Shown here one piece after another: positions 23,744 through 36,078 of a stretch of DNA of 64,000 bases. Made by a program: the position numbers and the translations under genes. The stretch is from Cornus controversa (Eukaryota; Streptophyta; Magnoliopsida; Cornales; Cornaceae): positions 35,883,001-35,947,000 of the forward strand of contig CM048845.1 of assembly GCA_026545225.1 (NCBI GenBank), given 5' to 3'. The stretch's first letter is position 1; the number at the start of each line of letters is the position of its first letter. A model generated the notes under the pieces. It was given only the letters and a program-made list of their open reading frames with translations, did no database searches and was not told where the DNA came from.

Positions 23744-25505
23744 CACCCCCAAACTTACATATTACTAGTCCCTTAGCAATGCAACATTAAAAATAAAATG
23801 AAACTAACTTATATAAAAATAGATAATTTGCTCAGTCATCAACTAAATAAAGAATGATTACCCATTCATCTCGTACCTGACAAATGCAATAAGTATTATG
23901 GAGCTATGTGGACATTAACAAAAATGAACCTTCACAAACTAGAGCTAGATGGCAGTCCCCACATAATGGTCAATTTGAACAAAAATATCAACGCCAACCC
24001 TAAAATCCTCTTTGAAAAGTGAACATGCATTCTAATGTGTGGCTTATTGTCGTATTCGGAGAATAGAAAGAACACATCTATTTTTAAAAGAAAAACTTAT
24101 TGAAAATGATCAACACTGTTGTTCATTACCGCAAAGCATGCATGAATGCTTCTGCGCAGATAACTGTGCAATGCTTAATCTCTTTTTGCTTTCTTGTAAG
24201 CTCATGTAGCGGTGTTGGGTCAATGACTCCCAAACCGAATGGTTTTAGGGCATTAGGTGAAAAGGCACCCTTAAAATTTAATAACCGAACTTCCAAGGCG
24301 ATGAGCTTAAACAAGTCACCCACTTCATTATTGCTCAACTTTACACACTTATACGCGAATACTCCCTGCTTAATTAGGCACAAAGACCTGGTTTATTACA
24401 AAGATTATTTTTTATTTTATTTTTGGTATGTAAACAACCGGAAGAACTCATTCTCTAAGTTGTTCAAATAAAAATAGAAATTTACAAGATTCTCCATCAG
24501 ACTTATACCCCACAACTTAAAATGTATATGTTCTAGTTTGTGCTGTTAAGGACAAATTTAGGGTAAGAACTGTACCATATTCACAATTGAACAAAAATGT
24601 GGACTATTCTAACCTAATACATAGCTTGCAAAAGTGTGGGTATTTACAATGTCAAAAGCTCCTAACTACCTGCTGCATTTATCTTGAACATTTATTGGGA
24701 TGATCTTCCCTTAAGAAGCAAGGCATCATGGCAAAAATGCACAAAAATGCATTACAACGACAATAAACAAAAGATTGAATAGTTACAAACATATGCACGT
24801 GGTATACCGCATCCCCAAACTTAAATCAAACATTGTCCCTAATGATTTGAAGAAAAGATAAAGGAACAAAATTACCGGGAAAGCGATTCTCGATATATAC
24901 AATAGTTAATTATGAGCAGGTCGTCATGTGAGTTGTAAAACCTGCATGGATCACCAACTGCATACCACGAGCATCATGGGGAACAAAAATTAAATGAAAA
25001 TAAAAAGTCAAAGCAATTATGTAAACACATTGGTTGTTTTTTTTTTTTAGATTGACATCGCGTTTCATCTTAAACTTTGAACTGGTGGCTCCCAATTTGA
25101 TAAGAGGTATATGCGTTAAGATATTGATTATTCAGGCACGCTAACGTATAGCATGCAAATGGGCTGCCTTTCTTTATTAAATCCATATTGTGTTGAAGCA
25201 ATCTCAATAGTATTGGGAATTGAAACCGAACTTTAATAAATGGAAATGATCATTTGTATCATGCATATACCAACTATGAAATTGGTACTACATACATTGT
25301 CGGAGCATGGGTGACAGCGATATGAGGTGGAATTTAAAAGAAAGACAGAAAATAGAAAACATAATTGAAACAAAAACTGCATTCCATAAATTTTCAAAAC
25401 ATTTAAGTATAATGTAATATGATGGAATATACAAAAAGATCCAAAGACATGGCCTACCTAAATAAAGAAAGAACTAAAATTGAAAATAAAACATGAAAAT
25501 GCTAA
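23744..25505 (-). other. 3' untranslated region of G between ORF3 and LTR
   Basis: About 1.76 kb, homologous to 36079-37834 in element C. Short open frames on either strand (for example minus 24126-24383) are not preserved in C, so none is called as a gene. Confidence 0.6.
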
Positions 25506-26735
25506 ACTAATCCAGGGTAGGTGGTAGTGGTGGTGGCTCAGAGGGTGGTGCAGAAGTCGAAGTGGTAGCTGGGCCAGACAGCATAATCCAAAGGTCCTGC
25601 CAAAAAGTCCAGAACTCATCAATCAATGTCCTCTAACCCTGGGTCAGAGATGTAATATCCTCCCTCATGGCTGCTAGCTGACTCTGAGTCACCTGGACGT
25701 GCTCGTCAAAGCCCTGATGTAATCTCTCTACATCTACCGCCAGACAGGAGTACCCGGTGGCCAATATATCAAACTACTCATGGCTCAGACTAGTTGAATC
25801 ATCTTTTACCTCCTCATCTAATAGCTCACTCTCTGCAGGCTCGTCCTCCCCTGCCAGTGCCATGGGGTCATCCATGTCCATATATTCATGCTCATACCCC
25901 TGGCGCTATTGGCACTCCAAATGCCTACGAACCTGTACCCAGTGAGTGTGCTAAAATCGGGGAGGCGGTCCTATCTAGATGTCAGTATTACTGAAAGCAA
26001 TATTGGCCTCTCTGAGAAAAGTTATGACCAAGTAAGGAAAAGGCATCTGCCAAGTAGCAACTCTCTTATTCGTCTTCCGGACGAGTGCATCCCACACTTT
26101 ATACATCTGTCCCCATATCAGTGATAGGATAGAAAATCACATGCCGGTATGAGCTGCGTATAAGCAGCGAAGAAGGTCACCCTGGCGTTCCGCCACATGT
26201 CCTAAACAACACGCGTTCTTAATGAGGATAATATCTAAAAACCATAAGTCCCTCGGGCACATGGATTTGCTCGTGTAATTTTGACTGGGGTAGTAAACTC
26301 CCCATTGCACATATCTATGACCATGGAGATCATGGTAGTGTTAGGTAGTAGGGACTCCTTGAAGAGTGGGTGACCATCCTGGTCAACCATATTTGGAGGC
26401 TACAGGTGCGAGTAGCCTATAAGCTGGGCAATCCAACTCGCCGTGATGGTAATCGTAGTCCCAGCCACCACAGTCTCCAAAGTACCGAGCATGGTGCACG
26501 AGTAGGTCATGTGCTCAGAAAAAATGTGCACCAGCCTACTATATGCGACATCGGATGGTGGCTGGAGTACTCTCTCAAGTCGGCGTTGTCACAGCTTTGC
26601 CACGGCCCATGCTGTGTCGGGCCGTGCCTCAAACTCTGCTAAGTCAAATCTATGCTCGGGGTGAAATCCCTGAGTACGCCAAGCTCATCCAGGCACATCT
26701 CGTACCTAGATACCGGGATTCTTCACGTGAGCCAT
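25506..26735 (-). pseudogene. G ORF3 (envelope-position ORF, PF20167-like), decayed
   Basis: Start placed at the ATG at 26735 (MAHVKN-like, equivalent to the ORF3 starts at 39025 in C and 57446 in E) and stop at 25506-25508 by alignment to C. Recognisable pieces include the region around 26540-26600, matching RRRLDRLCVPPTDVA, and the acidic and coiled-coil C-terminal third near 25520-25870. No open stretch of useful length remains. See the C copy for the domain layout. Confidence 0.6.
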
Positions 26736-27359
26736 ATCTTGGGACTATCTGTAATTATTCCAAAAATAAAGTAAATAAAAAAGAATGCTCCAGGTCATGG
26801 CATCAAGACATGTACTCCAAAACATGCTCAAGGTGACTTAATAAAGTTCACTAGGAATCATGAAAGCCTTTCAAACTGTGAACTCCATTCATGCTCAAGG
26901 CAAAATCTAAATCTACCATGACCCACAAAGATATACAAATCACAATGCACCCCAACCGAATGGTGCATTTGTTCACACCCCACCCCATAGACTCGTGTGT
27001 GTAACACGTACCCAACATCACCTTCAAAGGTTGTAATGACACTAATCCACCCAAACACACGTTTCCCATCCATATTTATGTCCATACAATCAACTGAACC
27101 TAAGGAAAGTGAAAGAAAAGCTACAAAATATATGGAACTAGACTTACCCGAAGTAGCGTTACCGAACCGTATGAGAAGGTGAATCTTGATGGTGGTCTTT
27201 TCGTGGATGATGGAGAACATTGATGGAGGTCGTGGGGGGGGGGGTTTGGGGTGTTCGGCCGAGAGAGATGAAAGTATGGGTCACGAGAGTGGGAGTGAAA
27301 TAAAGGTGAAGGGTCATGTTCAAAATATATAAGTTTATGCATGTGCAGTTTGGTTGCCA

Positions 27360-27610
27360 GTCTCGATTGTGCGAAATAGACATTTCACACAATTGAGATT
27401 TTGATTATGCGAAATGGTCATTTTGCAGAATCAAAATTTCGATTGTTCGAAGTGCTATCGAAGCAGTATCGGAGGAAACCACCTCTCTGGACTTTGCACC
27501 CTGCATTAACTTTGCATTTTTCTTCAAAATTTTGATTGTGCGAAATCAAGGGTTCGCACAGTCGAAATCTCGATTGTACGAAATCCTTATTTCGCACAAT
27601 CGAGATTGTG
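27360..27610. repeat. GTGCGAAAT palindrome array, post-integrase UTR of G
   Basis: Repeated TCGATTGTGCGAAAT / ATTTCGCACAATCGAG variants. Same element position as the GATCAATC arrays at 1-383, 39678-39930 and 56411-56775, but with a different core. Confidence 0.85.
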
Positions 27611-27769
27611 ATTGCAAATTTTTTTATGCAACTTGATTTGATACCTACTTGACTCGAATTTACAGGACTTAGAAACATATTTGCTTTGGATTAGAGGGAC
27701 TTCATAGATGCATGATAGCTACCATGGTCGCGCCACATTATACGTGTATGGCATGACGTTAGAATCAGT

Positions 27770-29236
27770 TCATGAGTCAAAATAGATGGGATCTACCAAA
27801 TTGACGACATCCACATACTCCATCTTAGTTTGGTCATCCAAATAAGGTTTTAACTGTTGTCCATTCATCTTGAAGAATGTGTCATCCTTAGGGTCTTTTA
27901 ATTCCACCACTCTATGAGGAGTAATAGAACTTACCAGAAAAGGTCCATCCCAACAGAAGTGGAGTTTTTCGGGAAACAAACGGAGCCTCGAGTTGTACAA
28001 CCATACTTTCTGTCCTGAAGAAAACACTTTGACTCGAATATTGTGATCATGAAAGGCCTTATATTTTGCCTTGTAGATTTTAACGTTCTCATACGCATCA
28101 TGTCACAATTCTTCCAATTCATTTAATTGAAGCCTTCGATTAGAGCCGACTAATTTCATGTCAAAATTGAACATTTTGGTGGCCCACATAGCCTTGTGCT
28201 CTAATTCGACCGGAAGATATCATGCTTTACCATATACCAACCGATAAGGTGACATTCTAATGGGAGTTTTATACGCAGTTCGGTAGGCCCATAATGCATC
28301 ATTTAATCGCAATGACCAATCTTTCCAGTCAGTTTGAACTATTTTTTCAAGTATGTTCTTTATTTCCTGATTGGATACGTCCACTTGTCCACTGGTTTGA
28401 GGATGGTAGGGGGTGGCTACTTTATGTGTGATGGAGTATTTGGTGAGAATGGTTCAAAGGAACCGATTACAAAAATGTTTGGCTCCGTCACTGATGAGGG
28501 CGCGTGGCGTACCAAAGCGACTAAAGATATTAGATTGAATAAACTTGACCACAACTGTGTGGTCATTGGAATTCATAGCCACAACCTCTATCCATTTAGA
28601 TACGTAGTCCACCGCCACAAGTATGTACTCATGACCAACGGATGGTGAAAAGGGTCCCATGAAATTGATGCCCCAAACATCAAATATCTCAACAATGAGA
28701 ATGGGGTTCAGAGGCATCATGTCTTTGCGGGACATTGCGCCGAGGCACTAACATCGCTCACAAGAATGGCAAAATGAATATGCATTCTGATAAAGTGTTG
28801 GCCAGAAAAACCCGCATTGAAGAATTTTTGCTGTGATTTTCTTTGCACTAAAGTGTCCCCCACATGCAAGTGTATGACAGAATTTTAAAATGCTTTGGAA
28901 TTCAGTGTCGGGGACACATTTCTGAATTATTTGGTCGGGACAATATTTGAAGAATTGAGGATCGTCCCAATAATATGATCGAGATTGGAAGAAAAAATGG
29001 TCCTTCTCTTGCTTGGTCCAAGTGGAAGGGATTTTTCCTGTTGCCAAGAAATTGACAATGTCTGCATACCAAGGGATACTCTCCTGAGAGACTACAAAAA
29101 GTCGTTCATCCGAAAAGGATTCACAAATTGGGAGGGAATCATTGAGAGACTCAACGACAATTCTAGAGAGGCTATCAGCCACCGCATTTTTTGTTCCCTT
29201 TTTGTCTCTAATCTCAAAATTAAACTCTTGCAACAA
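27770..29236 (-). pseudogene. G integrase (and adjoining RNase H end)
   Basis: On the minus strand: HHCC zinc-binding domain ([10 protein letters not shown] ... CHSCERC, 28748-28870), catalytic core with WGINFMGPF and ISDGAKHF (28454-28735), E-region [13 protein letters not shown] (about 28370), and C-terminal GPF module WDGPFLVSS followed by YVDVVNLVDPIYFDS (27770-28027). Broken by TGA after CNRFL (CGA in E), a TGA at 28103-28105 in EEL*HDAY, and others. Would catalyse insertion of element cDNA; inactive. Confidence 0.85.
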
Positions 29237-30758
29237 GAGTATCGACTGGATCAGTCAGGGTATGGTGTCCTTCTTGGCAAAAGGATGCCAGAGGGCAGCA
29301 TGGTCAGAATAGACAATGACCTTGGAACCTAGTAGATAAGCTCAAAATTTGTCTAAGGCGTACACTACAACAAGCAACTCTTTTTTTGTTGTGGTATAGT
29401 TGATTTGAGCTTCAGAAAGGGTTTTGCTTACATAGTAGATAACATGTGGCAACTTCTCTACACGTTGCCCTAAGACTGCACCCAAAGTATAATCGGACGT
29501 GTCACAAATGACCTCAAATGGGAGAGCCTAATTTGGAAGAATGAGTATTGAAGCTGTTGTAAGCAAGGTGCGTAGCTTCTCAAAAGCTTCAAGGCACACT
29601 ACATCAAAGGTAAAATAAGACTCTTTTTCAAGAAGGTGACACAGAGGTCGAGAGATCTTACTAAAATTCTTAATGACACGACGGTAAAAACCCGCATGCC
29701 CAAGGAAGGAACGAATCTCTCTCACAGTTGATGGTGGAGGAAATTTGGAAATGAGTTCAACCTTAACTTTATCAACCTCTATTCCTCTCTTGGACACGAT
29801 ATGCCCGAGGACAATACCTTCTTGAACCATAAAATGGCTCTTTTCCCAGCTAAGGATTAGATTTGTCTCTTGACATCGTGTAAGAATACGGGACAGATTA
29901 TGGAAACAAGATTCAAACAGAGGTCCAAAGACAGAGAAATCATCCATGAATACTTTCAAAAAGTTTTCCACCATATCCAAAAAGATAGAGATCATACACC
30001 ATTTGAAAAGTTGACAGTGCATTGCATAACCCAAAGGGCATGCATCTATAGGCGAATGTATCGAATGGACATCTAAAGGTGGTTTTCTACTGGTCTCGCG
30101 GGTCTATGGCCACTTGATTATAGCTGGAATATCCGTTTAAGAATTAATAGAAACTTTGACCCGCTAGACTCTCTAGGATTTGATCAATAAATGGGAGTGG
30201 GAAGTGATCTTTCCTAGTTGTTGAATTGAGTTTCCTACAGTCTATACACACTCTTCATCCCGTGGTGGTGCGCTGAGGAACTAACTTACCCTTATCATTT
30301 GGTTGCACAGTGATACCGAATTTCTTGGGTACCACTTGAGTGGGGCTAACCCACTTGCTATCGAAGATAGAGTAAATGATTCCCGCATCTACCAATTTCA
30401 CAACCTCCTTCATTACAACATCTTTTATATTTGGATTTAATCGACGTTGTGCCTCTCTTAAGGTCTTTGTATCTTCTTCCAGATATATGCAGTATATATA
30501 AATGAAAGGATCTATTCCTTTTAGATCAGCAACACTCCATCCTATTGCTTCCTTGTGCTCTTTCAACACTTTGAGGAGTTCCTTCTCTTGTTCATTGGTG
30601 AGATCGAAAGGAATGATGACCGGGAGGGTTTCATTGGAGCCTAAAAAAGCATACTTGAGAGTAGCCGATAAAGGCTTAAGCTCAAGTTGTGGCGGGGATA
30701 TGAGAGAAGGAGTTTGGGAAATATTGGACAAAGGGGGCAAAGGTTCTCTCGGTGCTCT
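29237..30758 (-). pseudogene. G reverse transcriptase / RNase H
   Basis: RT N-terminal part at 30255-30740 (MKEVVKLVDAGIIYSIFDSK, WVSPTQVVPKK) and palm with VFMDDFSVFG plus IRSFLGHAGFYRRVIKNF at 29528-30034. The stretch between them has lost its frame. RNase H remnants lie at 29237-29530 (region of ASKTLSE and TTTKKELLVVVYALDKF-like codons). Several stops and frameshifts. Confidence 0.8.
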
Positions 30759-31400
30759 CTATTTAGGTGAATTAATGACAGCCGTGACATCAAGCAATGA
30801 ATTGACTTCACTTATGGATTGCTCAATGTCATAGTCATCACAGTTGAAGTGACTTAGGCACACCTCGAGAGGATCCTTGGAAAGAATAGAAGGAAGTGCT
30901 TCTTGGACAAGATCTTCCACTACATCAACACAAAAGCATTCACTTTCGTCATCGGATGTGTGGTGAGAAGCATTAAAGATGTTCAATTGAACTTTCATAT
31001 TCCCAAAAGAGATGTCCATTACTCCAGTGCGGCAATTAACGCAAACATTTGCCGTAGCCAGAAATGGACGACCTAGAACGATTGGAATATGTCTACTGGG
31101 ATTTTGGACAGGTTCTTTGTCAAGGACTATGAAGTCCACCGAAAAATAAAACTTATTCACTTGAATGATCACATCTTCAATGATGCCACGTGGTTGCTTC
31201 ACCGATCGGTCGGCGAGTTGCAACACTACTGTGGTGGGCTTAAGTTCTCCCAAACCTAATTGTTTATAAATTGAGAAGGGAAACAAGTTGACATTAGCCC
31301 CTAAATCAAGAAGTGCCTTTTCAAATTCTTGGTTACCGATGGTGCAAGAGAAAGTTAGGGCACTCGGATATTTGAATTTAGGAGGGGCTTGGTGTTAAAA
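30759..31400 (-). pseudogene. G aspartic protease
   Basis: Retropepsin frame with active site LLDLGANVN (about 31297), FPFSIYKQLGLGELKPTTVV, QLADRSVKQPRGIIEDVIIQ and GRPFLATANVCVNC. The Leu in D-L-G replaces the usual Thr/Ser, as in Athila proteases. A 175-codon open frame (31286-30759) survives. Confidence 0.85.
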
Positions 31401-32078
31401 AATGAAACTCACTTGCTCAGTTAAAAGGATTTTCCTAGGAACATTGTTCTTGAATTTACGCTTTTGAGTGCATAAGTCTTTCAAGTATTTAGCATAGGAT
31501 GAAATTTGCCTGATAGTATCAAGGAGAGGGAGATTGATTTTCACTTGTTTTAAAATCTCCATCATGTCCTAAATTTTCTCTCTTTGCTTCCCGAAATGAG
31601 AGGGTTCCTTCAATCTTTGTGGGAAAGGAACCGGAGGTTTAAATGAAGTGTCAAAATTTGGAGTAGGTGATGACACAACTTCAATTAATTTTTCCTTTTG
31701 ATTTTGTGAGATTTTGTTCTCATTTGGATTTAAGGGAGACACCATTGGATTTATAAGGGAGTCTTTTGGATTTTTAGGATGCTCATGGGTTTCCTTATTC
31801 TCTTGCTCAACCTTAGAGTTTATGATTCTACCACTCCTTAAGGTAGTGATTGATTGAACATGCTCCAGAGGAGCATCATAAGATGAAGATGAAGGATCAT
31901 CAATCACGTGAACACCCTTAGGATTTGCCACCGGTTGACTTGGCAACTTTCCTTCCTCTCTTCTATTCAAGGCATTAGCTAGCTGCCCTATTTGAGCTTC
32001 TAGCCTAGCCAAAGATTGAGCATTGGCTTCAAGCTTAGAAATTGATTGAGAGTGGGACTATAATAAGTGGGTGTTAGC
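31401..32078 (-). pseudogene. G gag C-terminal part
   Basis: Frame MARLEAQIGQLANALNRREE, then PSSSSYDAPLEHVQSITTL, KPPVPFPQRLKEPSHFGK (32012-31569) and, after a stop, the protease-proximal linker. Interrupted on the gag side by an insertion at 32079. Confidence 0.75.
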
Positions 32079-33319
32079 TAATGGGTGTTAAATAGTGGAT
32101 GTTTGTCATTTCTTTTCTACACTTCATATAAAAAAATTAATAAAACCTGCAAAAACTTTACTAAAAACTGTATAGTAGTAAGCAGGGTCGAACCAATCTT
32201 AAGTGAGAATCAGTAACAAGTCTAAAATTCAAAACCTAAATCTTTTGAGATGAAAAATGAGTATTTAAAAATAAACTTATGATTTTTTTAAATAATAAAA
32301 ACTAATACTAAATGTCTTAGATCAAATGATGGGACAAATCTCAAGGAAAGAGAATTCACCACCATGGATCCATATAAATGAAGTTTCTAATATTCTTATC
32401 TAGTTTTTCCTCCAATAATCAATACACTTCACCAATCCAATTAGGACTTGGAAAGATGAAGAAAAATATGGAATAAAAAAAGAATGACTTGATTATTTAT
32501 GAGAGAGACATTTCTTTACTTAATCTGATGCCCATTAGCTAGGTAAATAGAAGTAGGCATTCTTCGAATTACCATTATTTAGCAAACACGAAGAATCCTC
32601 CCTCTAATTTTAGAAAATAAAAATTCGGAATAGAAGAGTAGAAGAATACTCTTGGGAGAAAAAATTAGACAAGAAAATAAAATAACTTACTTATTTTTCA
32701 GCCATGGTGGCTTCATCACTCCTTTGAGAAGGATGCTTACGCTTGCATATCAACAAAAAATAAACAAATAGAAATAAAACTACTATTCTTCATTACATCA
32801 ATAAAATAATTACAATATTTTTTTTTCTATAATTTCTCTACAATTTTCTAACTCCTTTCATCATCCCCTAAGACCCCCTATTTATAGAGTTAGCGGAGAA
32901 TGGTTTAGGTGGGAAAAATTTTAAATACAAAATTCAAAAAAAAAAAATACAAAATACAAAATTTGAAATACAAAATTCAAAATACAAAATTTTGAATTTA
33001 AATATCTAATATTTGATCTCCATGTCTTTAATTTCAATTCTGGACTGCAGACGTGGCCGTGTAAAAAATATTTTGCAAAGTTTTAAACTTAAGACCTCTT
33101 GTGAAGTAGATTGCACAGAATATCATCTCCCCTACAATTTTTCTTATGTTCATCTTTGGCTATATATATCCTTTTTAGCCCTCTTTTGCTACTTTTCTTC
33201 TTATTTGGAAATCAACCCCTATAAAACATAAAATGCAAAGATAAGAACGTTTAATAAAATAAAAGATTAATTAAAAACTTATTTTATGATATAAAATAGC
33301 AAGTTTTGTACACTTATCA
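32079..33319 (-). mobile_element. Solo-LTR-like insertion in G gag
   Basis: About 1.24 kb without coding potential that splits G's gag between 'gtgttagc' and 'ctcaagattgct'. On the minus strand it begins TGATAAGTGTACAAAACTTG and carries a GATTGGTTCGACCCTG block near its other end, an LTR-like arrangement. Flanks ttagc (32074-32078) and ttact (33320-33324) are a poor target-duplication match. The left edge is uncertain (32079, 32082 or 32096). Confidence 0.55.
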
Positions 33320-33324
33320 TTACT

Positions 33325-34482
33325 CTCAAGATTGCTCAGTACTCTTTCTTCAAAGCCTTGGTTTCCCGAAGGAGGTGGTGGCGGAACTAGGTAATTGGAT
33401 TTATGGTGATAAGGTTGAGAATTTCGCCTATATTGAGGCTTTTGAGTTGGGAATTGTAAGAATTTTGTCCTTGATAAGATGGACTTGGTTCCTGAGATTT
33501 CCAAGAGAATGCCGGATGATTCTTGTAGCCAGGATTGTATGTATTTGAATATGGATCATTTATTGGTTTAGAGTACATGACACTCTCTTGCTCTTGAGCA
33601 TAATCGGGGGATTGACCGACCATAGGACAATCCCACAAGTAATGTGAAGTGCTATAGCAAAACGAACATCCATCCTGGTTTAGAACAGGTTGGCTAGAAG
33701 TAGGCAGCCCACTATTCCTGAGCTGGTCAATTTTTTGAGTAAGGGCCTCTACTTGCATGGCCACCTCATCTGACCTTGATAGTTTAAACATTCTTTTAGT
33801 AGATTGGGTGTTTTTACCTTTTCGAGATGAGGAGCCACTTTGGGACAACATGGTACGGACATGACCTTAAAAGCTCTTTCAATCTTTCCCACGTCTCATG
33901 AAATTATTCTTGGTCAATTTGAGTGAATCCAGTGATTGCTCGCCGAATATCACTTGTCTTTCCCATTACGAAGTTTTTTTTTACTAATTCTTGTTACATT
34001 TACCCCCATGAGTGGATTGAATTGGGTTCTAAGGAATTGAACCAATATTTGGCCTTATCTTTAAGAGAAAATGAAAATAATTGAAGCCTTAAGTCATCTT
34101 CTGTGAAATTTTGCAACTGAAGGGTTGAACAAACTTCAAGGAAGTCATCTAGATGTTTGTACGGATCTTCGTTTGGAAGTCCATGGAAATAATTAAGAAG
34201 GTTGATGGTGGAGGATTTTATTTCAAAATGATTCGCTGTAATATTTGCAAACTGAATGCATGATGGCGAAGCATATGTAGTAAGAAGGTAAAAGTCCTTA
34301 AGAATTTCCCCTTGAGGAGGATTATACGATGGTAGACTGGGGGGTTGTACATTGTTTGGATCCATGTTCTCAGTCCTAGGCAAAATAGGGTCCCTAGAGG
34401 TTCCTCTATGTTGTCTAAGTGTCCGTTCAAGTTCAATATTACACGGAAGCAAAGGAAGTGATAATGACCGTCTACCTAGCAT
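33325..34482 (-). pseudogene. G gag N-terminal part
   Basis: Starts MLGRRSLSLPLLPCNIELER (34482) and continues without the leader stop seen in A1 and E. Gag core with LNYFHGLPNEDPYKHLDDFL and KDKAKYWFNSLEPN. Zinc knuckle CSFCYSTSHYLWDC near 33630-33670, then a Pro-rich linker. Stops include a TAA at 33904-33906 in DQE*FHE, at the same codon as in element C. Confidence 0.8.
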
Positions 34483-34678
34483 GCATTAATAGTAAAATAA
34501 AAATTATATACGCAAAATAAAGAAAATTCAATCAAATGCAAGATTTTTAGGCAATATACTCACAAAATGTCCAAGCTTGAGTCTTGAGATGCACGGTGTG
34601 TGGTATACCTAAAATTAAGCAAATTAAGAGATAAGAACAGAATATATACAAAAAAGATAAAAGAAATTCTAGACTAAG

Positions 34679-36078
34679 TGATGTGGCTAAACTTGAATTA
34701 TAATTGTAAGCTTATTTTTTTGCCCTTTTTCAAAATATAATTTAACCACTCGGAAGAGCACGAATCTTTGTAAATACGGTTCTATATAGAGGGTATCGAT
34801 CCCACGAGGACTAGTCGTTAATTGTCTTAAAGAGAGATTAATTCCACTTTAATTCTAAAAACAAAGTTTTGATTTTTGTTTTAAAACTATTGCATGAAAT
34901 ATAAGAACAATAAATTTAAAGAGTTAAAAGTTGGGAGAGAGAACTAGGGGTGGTTTCCACCACTAGCCATTCACATGTCCATAAATGTAACAAGCTTGAG
35001 ATTTATAAAATTAAATGTCTAACAATGTCATTAGGCTTGCGACCTCAATGACATATCAAAAGATTAATGTGTGTGCAAACCTATCATAATCCATCTTCAA
35101 CAAGAAGAGTTCTTCAACCTAACTAATTACCCTACTCTCTAAGTGAACCTAAATGCATCCAAACTACCTCATCTTGGCATGGTTTATATAAGCAAGAACA
35201 ACACATTCAATTTAAATACCATTACTCAGCCATCATTTACATTTCTTGTGGAAGATGCAAATGTTGTACATTCACATAAAAGATTCTACTCTAAGACAAG
35301 AATAAAATTAATATCAAATGAATATATATAAGAAATGTATAAGTGTACATTGTCACTAGACTAAATAATCAACATTTAAATACAAATCTCAAATAATGCT
35401 ACAAAAATGAACAAGTTTACATGGCTAGGGGCTTCACCCACACCCTAGTAGAGAAGTTAGTTGCTCATGGCAGCCTTGCACTCTTCCATTGATGGAGAAA
35501 ATGAAGCTTCAAGGTCTAGTTCAGCTTCCTCTTCCCCTCTCCCAAAAGTCTCTAAGTATGTATATGATATATGAGAGAAAAATGGCTCTTTTGTGCATTT
35601 TGTGGCTACTTTTCATCCTTGGGGCCCACTATATATATATATATATAGCAATATATATATCAACTAAGTCAATAATATCTACATGTGTCTTGTTCAAGTC
35701 AGAAAATCCCTCCAAGTCATGCAAAAAGAGGGGTTTTGTTGCAAGTGGGAGAGCAGGGGAGCAAGTGGGTCTGCAGAATTTCGATCAATCGAAATTGGAA
35801 TCTCAATTGATCGAGATTTCGATCAATCGAAATTCAAGTCTCGATCAATCGAGATCTCGATTGATTAAGATCAACATCTCGATTGATCGAGATGCCCTAG
35901 ATTTATTTTTAAATTCTTCTCTTTAACTGCAAATGGCCTCAAACATTGCTCCTTTTGGTACAAAACCTGCAATACATCAAAAACACAAAAATACCGTAAA
36001 TGTACCTCGGTAAACGTAATAATAGGACTAACATATGCAATAAAGAGAGTTCAAATACATAGTATTGAAAACTTATCA
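34679..36078 (-). repeat. 3' LTR of element C
   Basis: About 1,400 bp, TGATAAG(T) ... CACATCA in element orientation, GATCAATC palindrome array at 35776-35894, AT tract at 35632-35660. Adjacent internal sequence on the minus strand reads AAGTTTGGGGGTG, a probable polypurine tract. The partner LTR is at 60150-61504. Confidence 0.9.

Noticed and set aside
24100..24471. 123-codon plus-strand and 85-codon minus-strand frames in the 3' region of G
   Set aside because: The homologous part of C (36400-36720) does not keep either frame intact, and no domain is recognisable.
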